From Candidatus Pacearchaeota archaeon (GTDB taxonomy: Archaea; Nanobdellota; Nanobdellia; Pacearchaeales; GW2011-AR1), in NCBI GenBank assembly GCA_002688875.1, contig NZDU01000036.1:1-9027 (forward strand): 9,027 bases of DNA, read 5' to 3'. The notes below the pieces were generated by a model. The model did no database searches, was not told the origin of the DNA, and saw only the letters and a program-made list of their open reading frames with translations. The translations under genes and the position numbers were made by a program. Below, piece after piece: positions 1 through 5,349 of this stretch (the stretch's first letter is position 1; each line of letters starts with the position of its first letter).

Positions 1-259
1 ATATATTAATTGATGTTCCTTGATGTTGTCTAATAGAATTTAATCTAGCAAGTAATGTAGTCCATTGTGTTGCAGTAATAGCCGATCCGGCGGATACTGC
101 CGCTACAGTATTTGATTGTCCCCAGCCAGCATCACCTGTACCTTGTCCCCAAATCGTATTGATTGAAGCAACACTAGTATCACCTGTACCTGCTGTATTA
201 CCTGTAGCAAATAAATTATATTCGTCGTCTAATATTGTTTGGCCTGCGGCATAACTCAT
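1..259 (-). CDS. small virion structural protein, N-terminal part (runs off left edge)
   Basis: Reading the minus strand from the ATG at 259 gives 86 uninterrupted residues to the window edge, beginning MSYAAGQTILDDEYNLF and containing NTIWGQGTGDAGWGQ near residues 34-48 and TATQWTTLLARLNSIRQHQG near 62-81. I recognise this style of N-terminus (a TGQTI.DD.YN start, a GxGxGDxGxGQ glycine-rich turn, then a T.TQW..LL.R helix) from small virion proteins encoded beside adhesins in T4-like marine phages. That is recall of a family pattern, not a search. An AAAGGGG ribosome binding site lies at 271-277, 11 bases before the ATG. Another ATG at 267 stops after three codons, so 259 is the start. The gene follows the fibre gene by 29 bases and is probably co-transcribed with it. 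Its molecular role is unknown; a tail or tail-fibre accessory protein is the best guess. Confidence 0.8.
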   Translation of the reverse strand, partial: MSYAAGQTILDDEYNLFATGNTAGTGDTSVASINTIWGQGTGDAGWGQSNTVAAVSAGSAITATQWTTLLARLNSIRQHQGTSINI

Positions 260-285
260 TGATTCATTGTCCCCTTTGTTTTCTT

Positions 286-293
286 TTTTTATA
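286..293 (-). promoter_or_regulatory. weak late-promoter-like element TATAAAAA
   Basis: The minus strand reads TATAAAAA, one mismatch from the T4 late element TATAAATA, overlapping the fibre stop codon and lying 26 bases upstream of the ATG at 259. It precedes a good ribosome binding site. It may be only an A-run in AT-rich DNA, and it is the weakest of the promoter-like sites in the window. Confidence 0.25.
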
Positions 294-1848
294 CTTTTCC
301 TACGACAATTTCTACTATTGAAATGTCTTCAGTTATTTTAGTTTCTAAAGATCTACCTACAATATTAGTTATTGTTAAATCTCGGACATCTGCTCCTTTG
401 GCAGTTCCTGGTGTATCACCTGGAATTAACCGTTGTCCTTTACCTACATTACCTTCTACTTTACACGGAACACGGCCTGCTAGTGCTACATAAGGATGTG
501 ATCCATCGTCTCCTGCGTCAGCATTCATTTGTACTGCTGGTTGTGTAGATATTACTCCAAAGCAATCATGTTCATTAGATTCAGTTTTTCGGATTTCATT
601 ATCTCCACCAATATTAACTACATCACCTGGTTCAAGGTTACCTGGACCATGATAACGTTCTGCTAAATCCGAATAATTTGCCGCTGTGGCTGTTGCGTGT
701 ATTGTTGCGTATCCTGAAATAGTAACATTTCCTGCTGTAGTTCCATCTTCAGTTGTTGTGATACAAGCAAACTCATCTGCAGATTCATCCCAAATAAATG
801 CCGCATTAGAGTCAACACCTCTATCCATAATTAATCCCTTATCAGTTGCTGTTGTGTTAGTTGATCCGCTACCTAATACAATAAGTGGATCTTGTACGTT
901 TAAATTTGTTACATTAATATTTTGTACAGAACCACTTGTTATTAAAGTTCCAGCAACTGTTAAATCACCTGCTACTACAACACCTGCTGTTGCACCATCA
1001 ATTGTAAGTGCTACTGTATCTGAACCACCGTCATTTACATTAAAAATTATATCTCCATTTGATGTAACATTTTTTAATGTTGTATCACTACCAGATTGTG
1101 ACATTTTAAAGTCAGAATCAACACCTAATGTAAATCCTGTATCATTTAATACACCTAATGTACCTGAAGTAGTATCATTTGCATCTGATCTTAAAAATGA
1201 TGCCGCTGATACCCCACCTAATCCATCTGAATCTGTAGAAGTTCCAACAAATTTATTACCTGTAACTGCTGTTGATAAATCAAATCCCTTAGATACAAGT
1301 GAAAAACCTGATATCGCAGTTTGTGGTGTAAATTCCACAGATGATAACATTGCAACAATTATATCTGCTACTTTAAATTGTAATACTGTTCTATCAACAC
1401 CATCTGAATCTGTAATTGTTGTTGATACAGATCCTGTTACACCTGTTCCTGATGTAGTTTGTGGTCCTACTAACGTAAATGATGTACCATTGTAAACATA
1501 TAATTGACCATTACCTGAATCGTACCACAGATCACCTTGTGCTGTATTTGTTGGTTCTGCAGATGCAACATTGGCACCACTTACAGATTTAAATGATGAT
1601 CCATTGTAAACTTGTAATTGATTTGCTGTAGTGTTATACCAAATTTGCCCTTTTAATGGAGCAGTTGGTGTATTTGAAGACGTATTAGCAAAATTTTCAA
1701 TTATTCTAATTTGATTTTCATTCAAAACTTCACCATATCCTGCATAGTTTTTACCTATTAGTGATAATGATGTTGATGCAGTATCTAAAGTACCATCTGC
1801 TACTGTGGCTACTACCGTTCCGTCTGTTTTATTAATTGAATATGCCAT
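289..1848 (-). CDS. tail-fibre/adhesin-like protein, paralogue of the gene at 2837-4639
   Basis: This is a 519-residue virion protein of fibre type. Residues 1-50 form a conserved head (MAYSINKTDGT, then SLSLIGKNYAGYGEVLNENQ) shared with the 600-residue paralogue. Two short repeats follow near residues 67-90 and 105-129, of the form GxxWYxxxxxQLxVYNGxSF. Residues 218-300 match the paralogue at about 66 of 83 positions by hand count. Residues about 301-360 share DPL, RG, NAA and W-E motifs with it. From about residue 390 the protein changes to a C-terminal domain (YSDLAERYHGPGNLEPGDVV, then FGVIS, ALAGRVPCKVEG, VGKGQRL, ending EIVVGKV) that the paralogue lacks. I recall such domains at the ends of marine myovirus fibres. 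The beta-rich, low-complexity makeup suggests a trimeric fibre bound to the tail, with a role in host recognition (inference). No good ribosome binding site lies close to the ATG. Confidence 0.85.
   Translation of the reverse strand: MAYSINKTDGTVVATVADGTLDTASTSLSLIGKNYAGYGEVLNENQIRIIENFANTSSNTPTAPLKGQIWYNTTANQLQVYNGSSFKSVSGANVASAEPTNTAQGDLWYDSGNGQLYVYNGTSFTLVGPQTTSGTGVTGSVSTTITDSDGVDRTVLQFKVADIIVAMLSSVEFTPQTAISGFSLVSKGFDLSTAVTGNKFVGTSTDSDGLGGVSAASFLRSDANDTTSGTLGVLNDTGFTLGVDSDFKMSQSGSDTTLKNVTSNGDIIFNVNDGGSDTVALTIDGATAGVVVAGDLTVAGTLITSGSVQNINVTNLNVQDPLIVLGSGSTNTTATDKGLIMDRGVDSNAAFIWDESADEFACITTTEDGTTAGNVTISGYATIHATATAANYSDLAERYHGPGNLEPGDVVNIGGDNEIRKTESNEHDCFGVISTQPAVQMNADAGDDGSHPYVALAGRVPCKVEGNVGKGQRLIPGDTPGTAKGADVRDLTITNIVGRSLETKITEDISIVEIVVGKV
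292..687 (-). other. C-terminal SDLAE...GRVPCKV...EIVVGKV domain of the 519-residue fibre
   Basis: Residues about 388-519 of the fibre form a compact, non-repetitive domain with better-mixed composition than the rest. It has SDLAER at 393-398, LEPGDVVNIGG at 405-415, CFGVIS at 429-434, PYVALAGRVPCKVEGNVGKG at 452-471 and a terminal VVGKV. The order (ySDLAE, pGdVv, GVvS.pa..mN, vaLaGRVPvkV.G.v.kG, VVVGr/k) matches a domain I recall at the C-terminus of fibres in T4-like marine phages. It is loosely reminiscent of the C-terminal autoprocessing/chaperone domain of phi29-type appendage proteins. Whether it is a folding aid, is cleaved, or is the receptor-binding tip cannot be told from sequence alone. 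Confidence 0.6.
949..1197 (-). repeat. internal block duplicated between the two fibre genes (copy in 519-residue gene)
   Basis: Residues 218-300 of this fibre, starting FLRSDANDTTSGTLGVLNDT and including FNVNDGGSDTVALTIDGAT, align without gaps to the block encoded at 3752-4000. The bases are also visibly alike: both copies share the + strand string gtagtatcatt and then gcatctgatcttaaaaatga. The flanking sequence diverges much faster, so this block is either under stronger constraint or has been exchanged between the copies. Confidence 0.8.
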
Positions 1849-1854
1849 ATACTA

Positions 1855-1862
1855 TATTTATA
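1855..1862 (-). promoter_or_regulatory. T4-type late promoter element TATAAATA
   Basis: The minus strand carries a perfect TATAAATA, the consensus of the T4 late promoter recognised by the gp55/gp33 system. It overlaps the TAA stop (1858-1860) of the preceding gene and ends 6 bases before the ATG at 1848. With the usual T4 spacing, transcription would begin at or within a base or two of the ATG, giving an almost leaderless mRNA. An AAAGGA at 1865-1870 is too far upstream (16 bases) to be a normal ribosome binding site, and would not be in the transcript started here. Confidence 0.6.
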
Positions 1863-2334
1863 AATCCTTTAATTTGTCTGCTTTTGCCATTTCTTCATCC
1901 ATACTAACATACTCAAATGCTGGGTCTTCAGCATAAACTTTCTTTTGCTCTTTAGTTTCTTCTTTAATTGCTTTTACGTGATCTTTTAACTTTGTAAATT
2001 TTTCAGTATTAGGAATGTCTGATTGATCAAGCATTTCAATAATAATGTTTAGTTGTTTGTGCAATGGAAATGCTTCCAGAACACGTATATTTGCACTATG
2101 AATAACTTCTGCTTCTCTAATAATTGTTTTGTCATGCATTGGTTTTACTGAACCACTATCATGATCACCATCCCAATAATGAGTAGTGTTATCAAACTCA
2201 ACTTCTTTAACTTTAAATTTGGTTAAATCTAAATTATTCATTATGTCTGGAGCATTTTTCAATGTTTCAGTAAGATTGGCAGTCATTACACCATTCTTTG
2301 CATTGAATAAAAATGTTTTCTTTTCTGTTGCCAT
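1858..2334 (-). CDS. small charged protein, possible fibre-assembly factor
   Basis: This is a 158-residue soluble protein that I do not firmly recognise. It starts MATEKKTFLFNAKNG. A mixed middle contains THYWDGDHDSGS (51-62) and IIREAEVIH (71-79). The region FPLHKQLNIIIEML (89-102) leads into a Lys/Glu-rich, helix-prone C-terminus with no membrane segment or signal peptide. The PLHKQLNIIIEML-DIP-KFTKLKDHVKAIKEE layout recalls the C-terminal part of short phage tail-assembly proteins, in which a (W/H)KQLN helix is followed by a second lysine-rich helix. Together with its place immediately before a fibre gene, that makes a fibre-assembly chaperone plausible, but this is inference. The start is well supported: the ATG overlaps the preceding stop (TAATG), and AAGGAAGG lies at 2342-2349, 7 bases upstream. 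It could equally be an unrelated small virion protein. Confidence 0.75.
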   Translation of the reverse strand: MATEKKTFLFNAKNGVMTANLTETLKNAPDIMNNLDLTKFKVKEVEFDNTTHYWDGDHDSGSVKPMHDKTIIREAEVIHSANIRVLEAFPLHKQLNIIIEMLDQSDIPNTEKFTKLKDHVKAIKEETKEQKKVYAEDPAFEYVSMDEEMAKADKLKDL

Positions 2335-2837
2335 TATGCTACCTTCCTTTGATGCATATCAAGTCCTTGCATGATAACAATACTGTATTTTGGTTTTTCA
2401 TTTTGTCCAACTTCAGTAACTGCATGAAGTGTTCCTAAATGCATATTAAACGATGCTCCTGGTTTTTCTTCAACCAAGTGCTCTTCATCTTGTTCATCCC
2501 AATATTTAAAGTGAGGTTTATCAGATTGCAAAAATATTAACTTAAACATCCAATACGACCCATCACTCTCTTTATGCTTTGGAATATGATCACCTGCTTC
2601 ATATTTGTTAACACAATAATTTAATCTATCAGTCCATTTAATTGGAATAGTTTTAAATATTGCTTCTGTTAATTCTTCTGGCATATCATAATGATATATT
2701 TGTTTAAGAGAAGCATTACCATATCTGGTGTAAAATGTTTTTGCACCATCACGTTTCTTAAACAAATATTGATACTTGTGAATCAAGTCCATAACTTCAT
2801 CTACGTTAGTCATATAGTTTTCTATTTGATTATACAT
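2334..2837 (-). CDS. probable 2-oxoglutarate/Fe(II)-dependent oxygenase
   Basis: From the ATG at 2837 this is 167 residues. Residues 73-92 read NYCVNKYEAGDHIPKHKESD, the typical N.Y..GD.i..H.D/E strand of 2OG-Fe(II) oxygenases, giving a probable metal pair H88 and E90. The distal region GASFNMHLGTLHAVTEV (127-143) supplies H138, and KPKYSIVI (148-155) supplies K150 where the family usually has a 2OG-binding Arg. The length suits a minimal double-stranded beta-helix enzyme, probably cytoplasmic. Such enzymes are frequent in T4-like marine phages; the substrate is unknown. I chose the ATG at 2837 because it forms TAATG with the preceding stop, exactly as at the next junction, with AGGA just upstream. 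An in-frame ATG at 2858 would add MGVCVRI and has an AGGTGG upstream, but that AGGTGG also encodes Gly-Gly of the fibre. ATG 2813 is a third option. Confidence 0.75.
   Translation of the reverse strand: MYNQIENYMTNVDEVMDLIHKYQYLFKKRDGAKTFYTRYGNASLKQIYHYDMPEELTEAIFKTIPIKWTDRLNYCVNKYEAGDHIPKHKESDGSYWMFKLIFLQSDKPHFKYWDEQDEEHLVEEKPGASFNMHLGTLHAVTEVGQNEKPKYSIVIMQGLDMHQRKVA
2342..2349 (-). promoter_or_regulatory. ribosome binding site AAGGAAGG
   Basis: AAGGAAGG on the minus strand lies 7 bases before the ATG at 2334, inside the 3' end of the oxygenase gene. It is the strongest ribosome binding site in the window. With the TAATG overlap, it fixes the start of the 158-residue gene. Confidence 0.75.
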
Positions 2838-4639
2838 TATCCTGACACATACTCCCATGCTGTTCCACCTGAGTTTACTCTATACAATAAATCGTTGTTT
2901 CTTGTTGGATTTGCTACTGTTGCCGTTACACCAGTTACTACTGCTACTGAAGTACCAATTGAAATACTAATATTTGTTGTTGTTGTTCCAATAGTATCTG
3001 CGGTTGCTGTAAACCCAGCCACGTATGCTTTTGTAAGTGGAGTAAAATTCGCCACTGGAGCCATGATACCTAACAACTCTGCTACTGAACCTGATACTCC
3101 TGCACCTGCTGTTTGGTTTAATCCTGTAACATCTAAAGCAAAATAAAGATCTTTTGCTTTATCTACATACCTTTTAACTGCTTCTTCTGTTACTAATAAA
3201 CTATTAGATGCATTTGTGTAAACACCATTTGCATCACCACCTAATGCTCCATCTGTTGAAATACCTGTAACAGTAATAGACGAATCAGCAAATCCTAAAT
3301 TAGTTACTTCTAATGTAGCAGTTGTTAATAATCCAGATACTGTTGCCGCCCCTGTTACTGCAAATGTTGAACCGTTAAAAGTTAAATTTCCTTCTGCTGT
3401 AATAGCCGAAGTACCTGTTCCTGTTAGTACTGAGTTATCAGTTAACGTTGAGGCTCCTGTTCCACCATTTGCTACTGATAAATCTGTTGTAAGTGTAAGA
3501 CTATTTGCTGTAAAATCTTTTACGGCAAAATCTGCAAGAGCAGTATCTACCACTGTTGTTACTGTTGCCGCTGAAGTTGAAGTTACTGCTTTGAACTTAT
3601 CTTCACCTTCGTTCCAATAAAGAATTGCGGCATTATTTGTTCCACGTTGAATATAAATTCCTGCATCAACGTCAGCACCTGATGAACTTCTGTTTAATTC
3701 TAACAGTGGATCTTCCACTGTCATATTAGTTGTTTCTACAGATGTAGTTGTACCTTTAACTTGCAAATTACCATGTACTACAACATCTGAAGTTGCACCA
3801 TCGATTGTTAATGCTACGGTATCTGATCCACCATCATTAACATTAAATTTCATATCACCATTTGAAGTAGTATTTTTAACTGTTACATCTGATCCTGAAA
3901 CTGATATAGTAAAATCTGAATCAACACCTACTGCAAGTCCTGTGTCATTAAGAACTCCTAATGTTCCTGATGTAGTATCATTGGCATCTGATCTTAAAAA
4001 TGATGTACTATCTATATCATCTAGTGTATCAGCATTTGTGGCTGTGCCGTGTATCTTATATCCTACTGCTAAATTAAGACCAAGTCCTATTGAAGCAGAT
4101 GGAAAGTTTGATGGTGTTGCCGCGGCCGTAAATGCTGTTGTAGAATTAATTGCCCATCGTGTACCTTTATTATACATACCAACAACTTTTTGAGTTGCTG
4201 TAAGATTATCTGTAATAGAATCTTGTTGTTCACCTGCTACACCATCTGCTGTTGAATAAATTGGACCAATTAAATCAAATGCTGATCCATCGTACATATA
4301 CAATTGATCATTTGTAATATCGTTCCAAAGCATACCAGTAGATAATCCTGTACTAGGTGTTGTTGCTGAACTTTCTACACCCACATTTACCCAAGCAACG
4401 CCTGTGTAAACTTTTAATCTATCATTTGTTTTATCCCACCAAAGTTCACCTTCTATAGGTGATGATGGTGCTGTAGCAGATGATGAATTTTCTAATAACT
4501 TAATTAGATCTTCATTAAATGCTTCACCATAAGATTGATAGTTTCTACCAATCAGCGATAAAGATGATGTAGTATCAAGTACTCCATCGTTTACTGTGGC
4601 TAGTATTGTGCCGTCTGTTTTGTTAATTGTATATGCCAT
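2837..4639 (-). CDS. tail-fibre/adhesin-like protein, 600 residues
   Basis: This is the larger of two paralogous fibre-like virion proteins. Its head (MAYTINKTDGT, SLSLIGRNYQSYGEAFNED; residues 1-44) and two GxLWxDxTNDxLxxYxGxA repeats (about 64-86 and 102-125) parallel the 519-residue protein. Residues 214-296 are the near-identical shared block, and 297-350 share the VEDPLLEL, QRG, NAA and W-E signature. After about residue 360 it diverges into a long Thr/Ala/Ser-rich beta region with LSVANGGTGAST (387-398), a motif common in phage fibres. Then come TEEAVKRYVDKAKD (484-497), a short helical segment, and a C-terminus ending YRVNSGGTAWEYVSG. No SDLAE-type end domain is present. It probably forms a trimeric fibre or fibre section on the tail or baseplate (inference). 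A late-promoter-like GATAAATA precedes it. Its stop overlaps the oxygenase start, so the enzyme should be translated with this fibre. Confidence 0.85.
   Translation of the reverse strand: MAYTINKTDGTILATVNDGVLDTTSSLSLIGRNYQSYGEAFNEDLIKLLENSSSATAPSSPIEGELWWDKTNDRLKVYTGVAWVNVGVESSATTPSTGLSTGMLWNDITNDQLYMYDGSAFDLIGPIYSTADGVAGEQQDSITDNLTATQKVVGMYNKGTRWAINSTTAFTAAATPSNFPSASIGLGLNLAVGYKIHGTATNADTLDDIDSTSFLRSDANDTTSGTLGVLNDTGLAVGVDSDFTISVSGSDVTVKNTTSNGDMKFNVNDGGSDTVALTIDGATSDVVVHGNLQVKGTTTSVETTNMTVEDPLLELNRSSSGADVDAGIYIQRGTNNAAILYWNEGEDKFKAVTSTSAATVTTVVDTALADFAVKDFTANSLTLTTDLSVANGGTGASTLTDNSVLTGTGTSAITAEGNLTFNGSTFAVTGAATVSGLLTTATLEVTNLGFADSSITVTGISTDGALGGDANGVYTNASNSLLVTEEAVKRYVDKAKDLYFALDVTGLNQTAGAGVSGSVAELLGIMAPVANFTPLTKAYVAGFTATADTIGTTTTNISISIGTSVAVVTGVTATVANPTRNNDLLYRVNSGGTAWEYVSG
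3752..4000 (-). repeat. internal block duplicated between the two fibre genes (copy in 600-residue gene)
   Basis: Residues 214-296 of this protein pair without gaps with residues 218-300 of the 519-residue fibre (949-1197), with about 17 differences in 83 by hand count. It is the best conserved part of the pair after the first 15-20 residues. Confidence 0.8.
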
Positions 4640-4649
4640 ATCTTTTTAC

Positions 4650-4657
4650 TATTTATC
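4650..4657 (-). promoter_or_regulatory. late-promoter-like element GATAAATA
   Basis: GATAAATA on the minus strand is one base from the T4 late consensus TATAAATA and lies 10 bases before the ATG at 4639. At T4 spacing the leader would be about 5 bases. An AAGGAG at 4659-4664 lies upstream of the element and 19 bases from the ATG, too far for a normal ribosome binding site. Confidence 0.5.
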
Positions 4658-4662
4658 GCTCC

Positions 4663-5325
4663 TTATGATTCCACGAAGTTGGTTAAAGACTGTACTCTTA
4701 CTGTATAATCTATTTGAATTAATCTGTTTAACGATTTTTGCACAGGATGAAAAATCACGTGTGTTAACAATTTACCTAATCCTGCACCAGTATCTGAATA
4801 TCCATATAATGCTAATTCATCAAATACGTATGAATCTGTAAATGTTGTAGTATTATCAAATGCTGACTGCCCTGCAGGTTCACCATAATCTAATAAACAA
4901 GTACAAACAATATCTGAATATACATTTCCTGATGTATGCCTAACTTCTAATTTATTTCTTGTTGTATCTGAATTTGCCGCCGATAAATCATTTATAGATT
5001 TATAGTATGTTTCATTATATAATGCGGCATTTGAGCCTGAATTATTAGATGTTAAGTACGTAATAACCCCAGTAGCATCAACAGATGTACCTCCATTACC
5101 AAAATGCATTTCTTCAATATAACCTTCGGTTCTATTTGCTATGGATTTTGCTAATGCTTCAGAAAAATTCTCATAATGAATAGCATTACGTTTATCTACA
5201 AAAACTTCTTCTGTTTCTGGATCAAATATCTTAATATGACCCTCAATCAAAATGCCTTGACTTTCATCAGGTTTCTTTTGGGTTTCTTGTTGCTCTTTAA
5301 TATTTTTATCTTGTTGTTCTGTCAT
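4663..5325 (-). CDS. virion structural protein, probable baseplate/fibre-connector component
   Basis: This is a 220-residue protein. The first 24 residues are a polar Gln/Lys/Glu-rich tail (MTEQQDKNIKEQQETQKK) that looks unstructured or coiled. It is followed by an ordered beta-rich body: GHIKIFDPETEEVFVDKRNA (29-48), the helix NFSEALAKSIANR (53-65), GYIEEMHFGNGGTSVDATG (68-86), a Ser/Asn/Thr-rich middle, then FDELALYGY (168-176) and a C-terminus with LLTHVIFHPVQKSLNRLIQI and DYTVRVQ. I recall the DPxTxEVFxDKRNAIHYENF / I.EMHFGNGGT pattern from small virion proteins next to the very large structural protein in T4-like marine phages, where no function is assigned. A role linking the large tail protein to fibres is inference from position. 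There is no ribosome binding site near the ATG; an AATAAATA element sits 16 bases upstream. No signal peptide or membrane segment is visible. Confidence 0.8.
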   Translation of the reverse strand: MTEQQDKNIKEQQETQKKPDESQGILIEGHIKIFDPETEEVFVDKRNAIHYENFSEALAKSIANRTEGYIEEMHFGNGGTSVDATGVITYLTSNNSGSNAALYNETYYKSINDLSAANSDTTRNKLEVRHTSGNVYSDIVCTCLLDYGEPAGQSAFDNTTTFTDSYVFDELALYGYSDTGAGLGKLLTHVIFHPVQKSLNRLIQIDYTVRVQSLTNFVES

Positions 5326-5341
5326 ATGCTATTATATCATG

Positions 5342-5349
5342 TATTTATT
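5342..5349 (-). promoter_or_regulatory. late-promoter-like element AATAAATA
   Basis: AATAAATA on the minus strand, one mismatch from the T4 late consensus, overlaps the TAA stop of the large structural gene and lies 16 bases before the ATG at 5325, so the leader would be about 11 bases. A TATAAT at 5331-5336 is also present but lacks a -35 partner and sits almost on the ATG. Confidence 0.45.

Noticed and set aside
281..293. T-run at the end of the fibre gene as a terminator
   Set aside because: No GC-rich hairpin sits beside it. On the transcribed strand it is an A-run, and the next gene with its ribosome binding site follows at once.
686..1495. Long open frame of 269 codons on the plus strand
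   Set aside because: It lies wholly antisense to the well-supported fibre gene. Its protein is a mirror of Thr/Ser/Gly-rich codons (Val, Pro, Ser, Asn runs), and no recognisable domain is present.
2838..2858. Upstream ATG at 2858 as the oxygenase start, with AGGTGG before it
   Set aside because: The AGGTGG also encodes Gly-Gly at the end of the fibre. The extension MGVCVRI has no family look, and the ATG at 2837 gives the same TAATG overlap as the next junction. Not fully excluded.
2691..3146. Plus-strand open frame of 151 codons crossing the oxygenase and fibre genes
   Set aside because: It is antisense to two convincing genes, begins in a hydrophobic AT-rich stretch and has no recognisable domain; it is a composition artefact.
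3752..4000. The duplicated fibre block as part of a mobile element or intron
   Set aside because: It stays in frame in both genes, has no terminal repeats or enzyme gene, and its flanks remain homologous at lower identity, so ordinary gene duplication explains it.
4596..4841. Plus-strand open frame encoding a hydrophobic peptide
   Set aside because: It is antisense to the 220-residue structural gene and the fibre start. The hydrophobicity comes from reading AT-rich DNA in reverse.
5331..5336. TATAAT on the minus strand as a sigma-70 type -10 box
   Set aside because: It ends 5 bases from the ATG, no TTGACA-like partner lies 17 bases upstream, and the nearby AATAAATA fits a late-promoter reading better.
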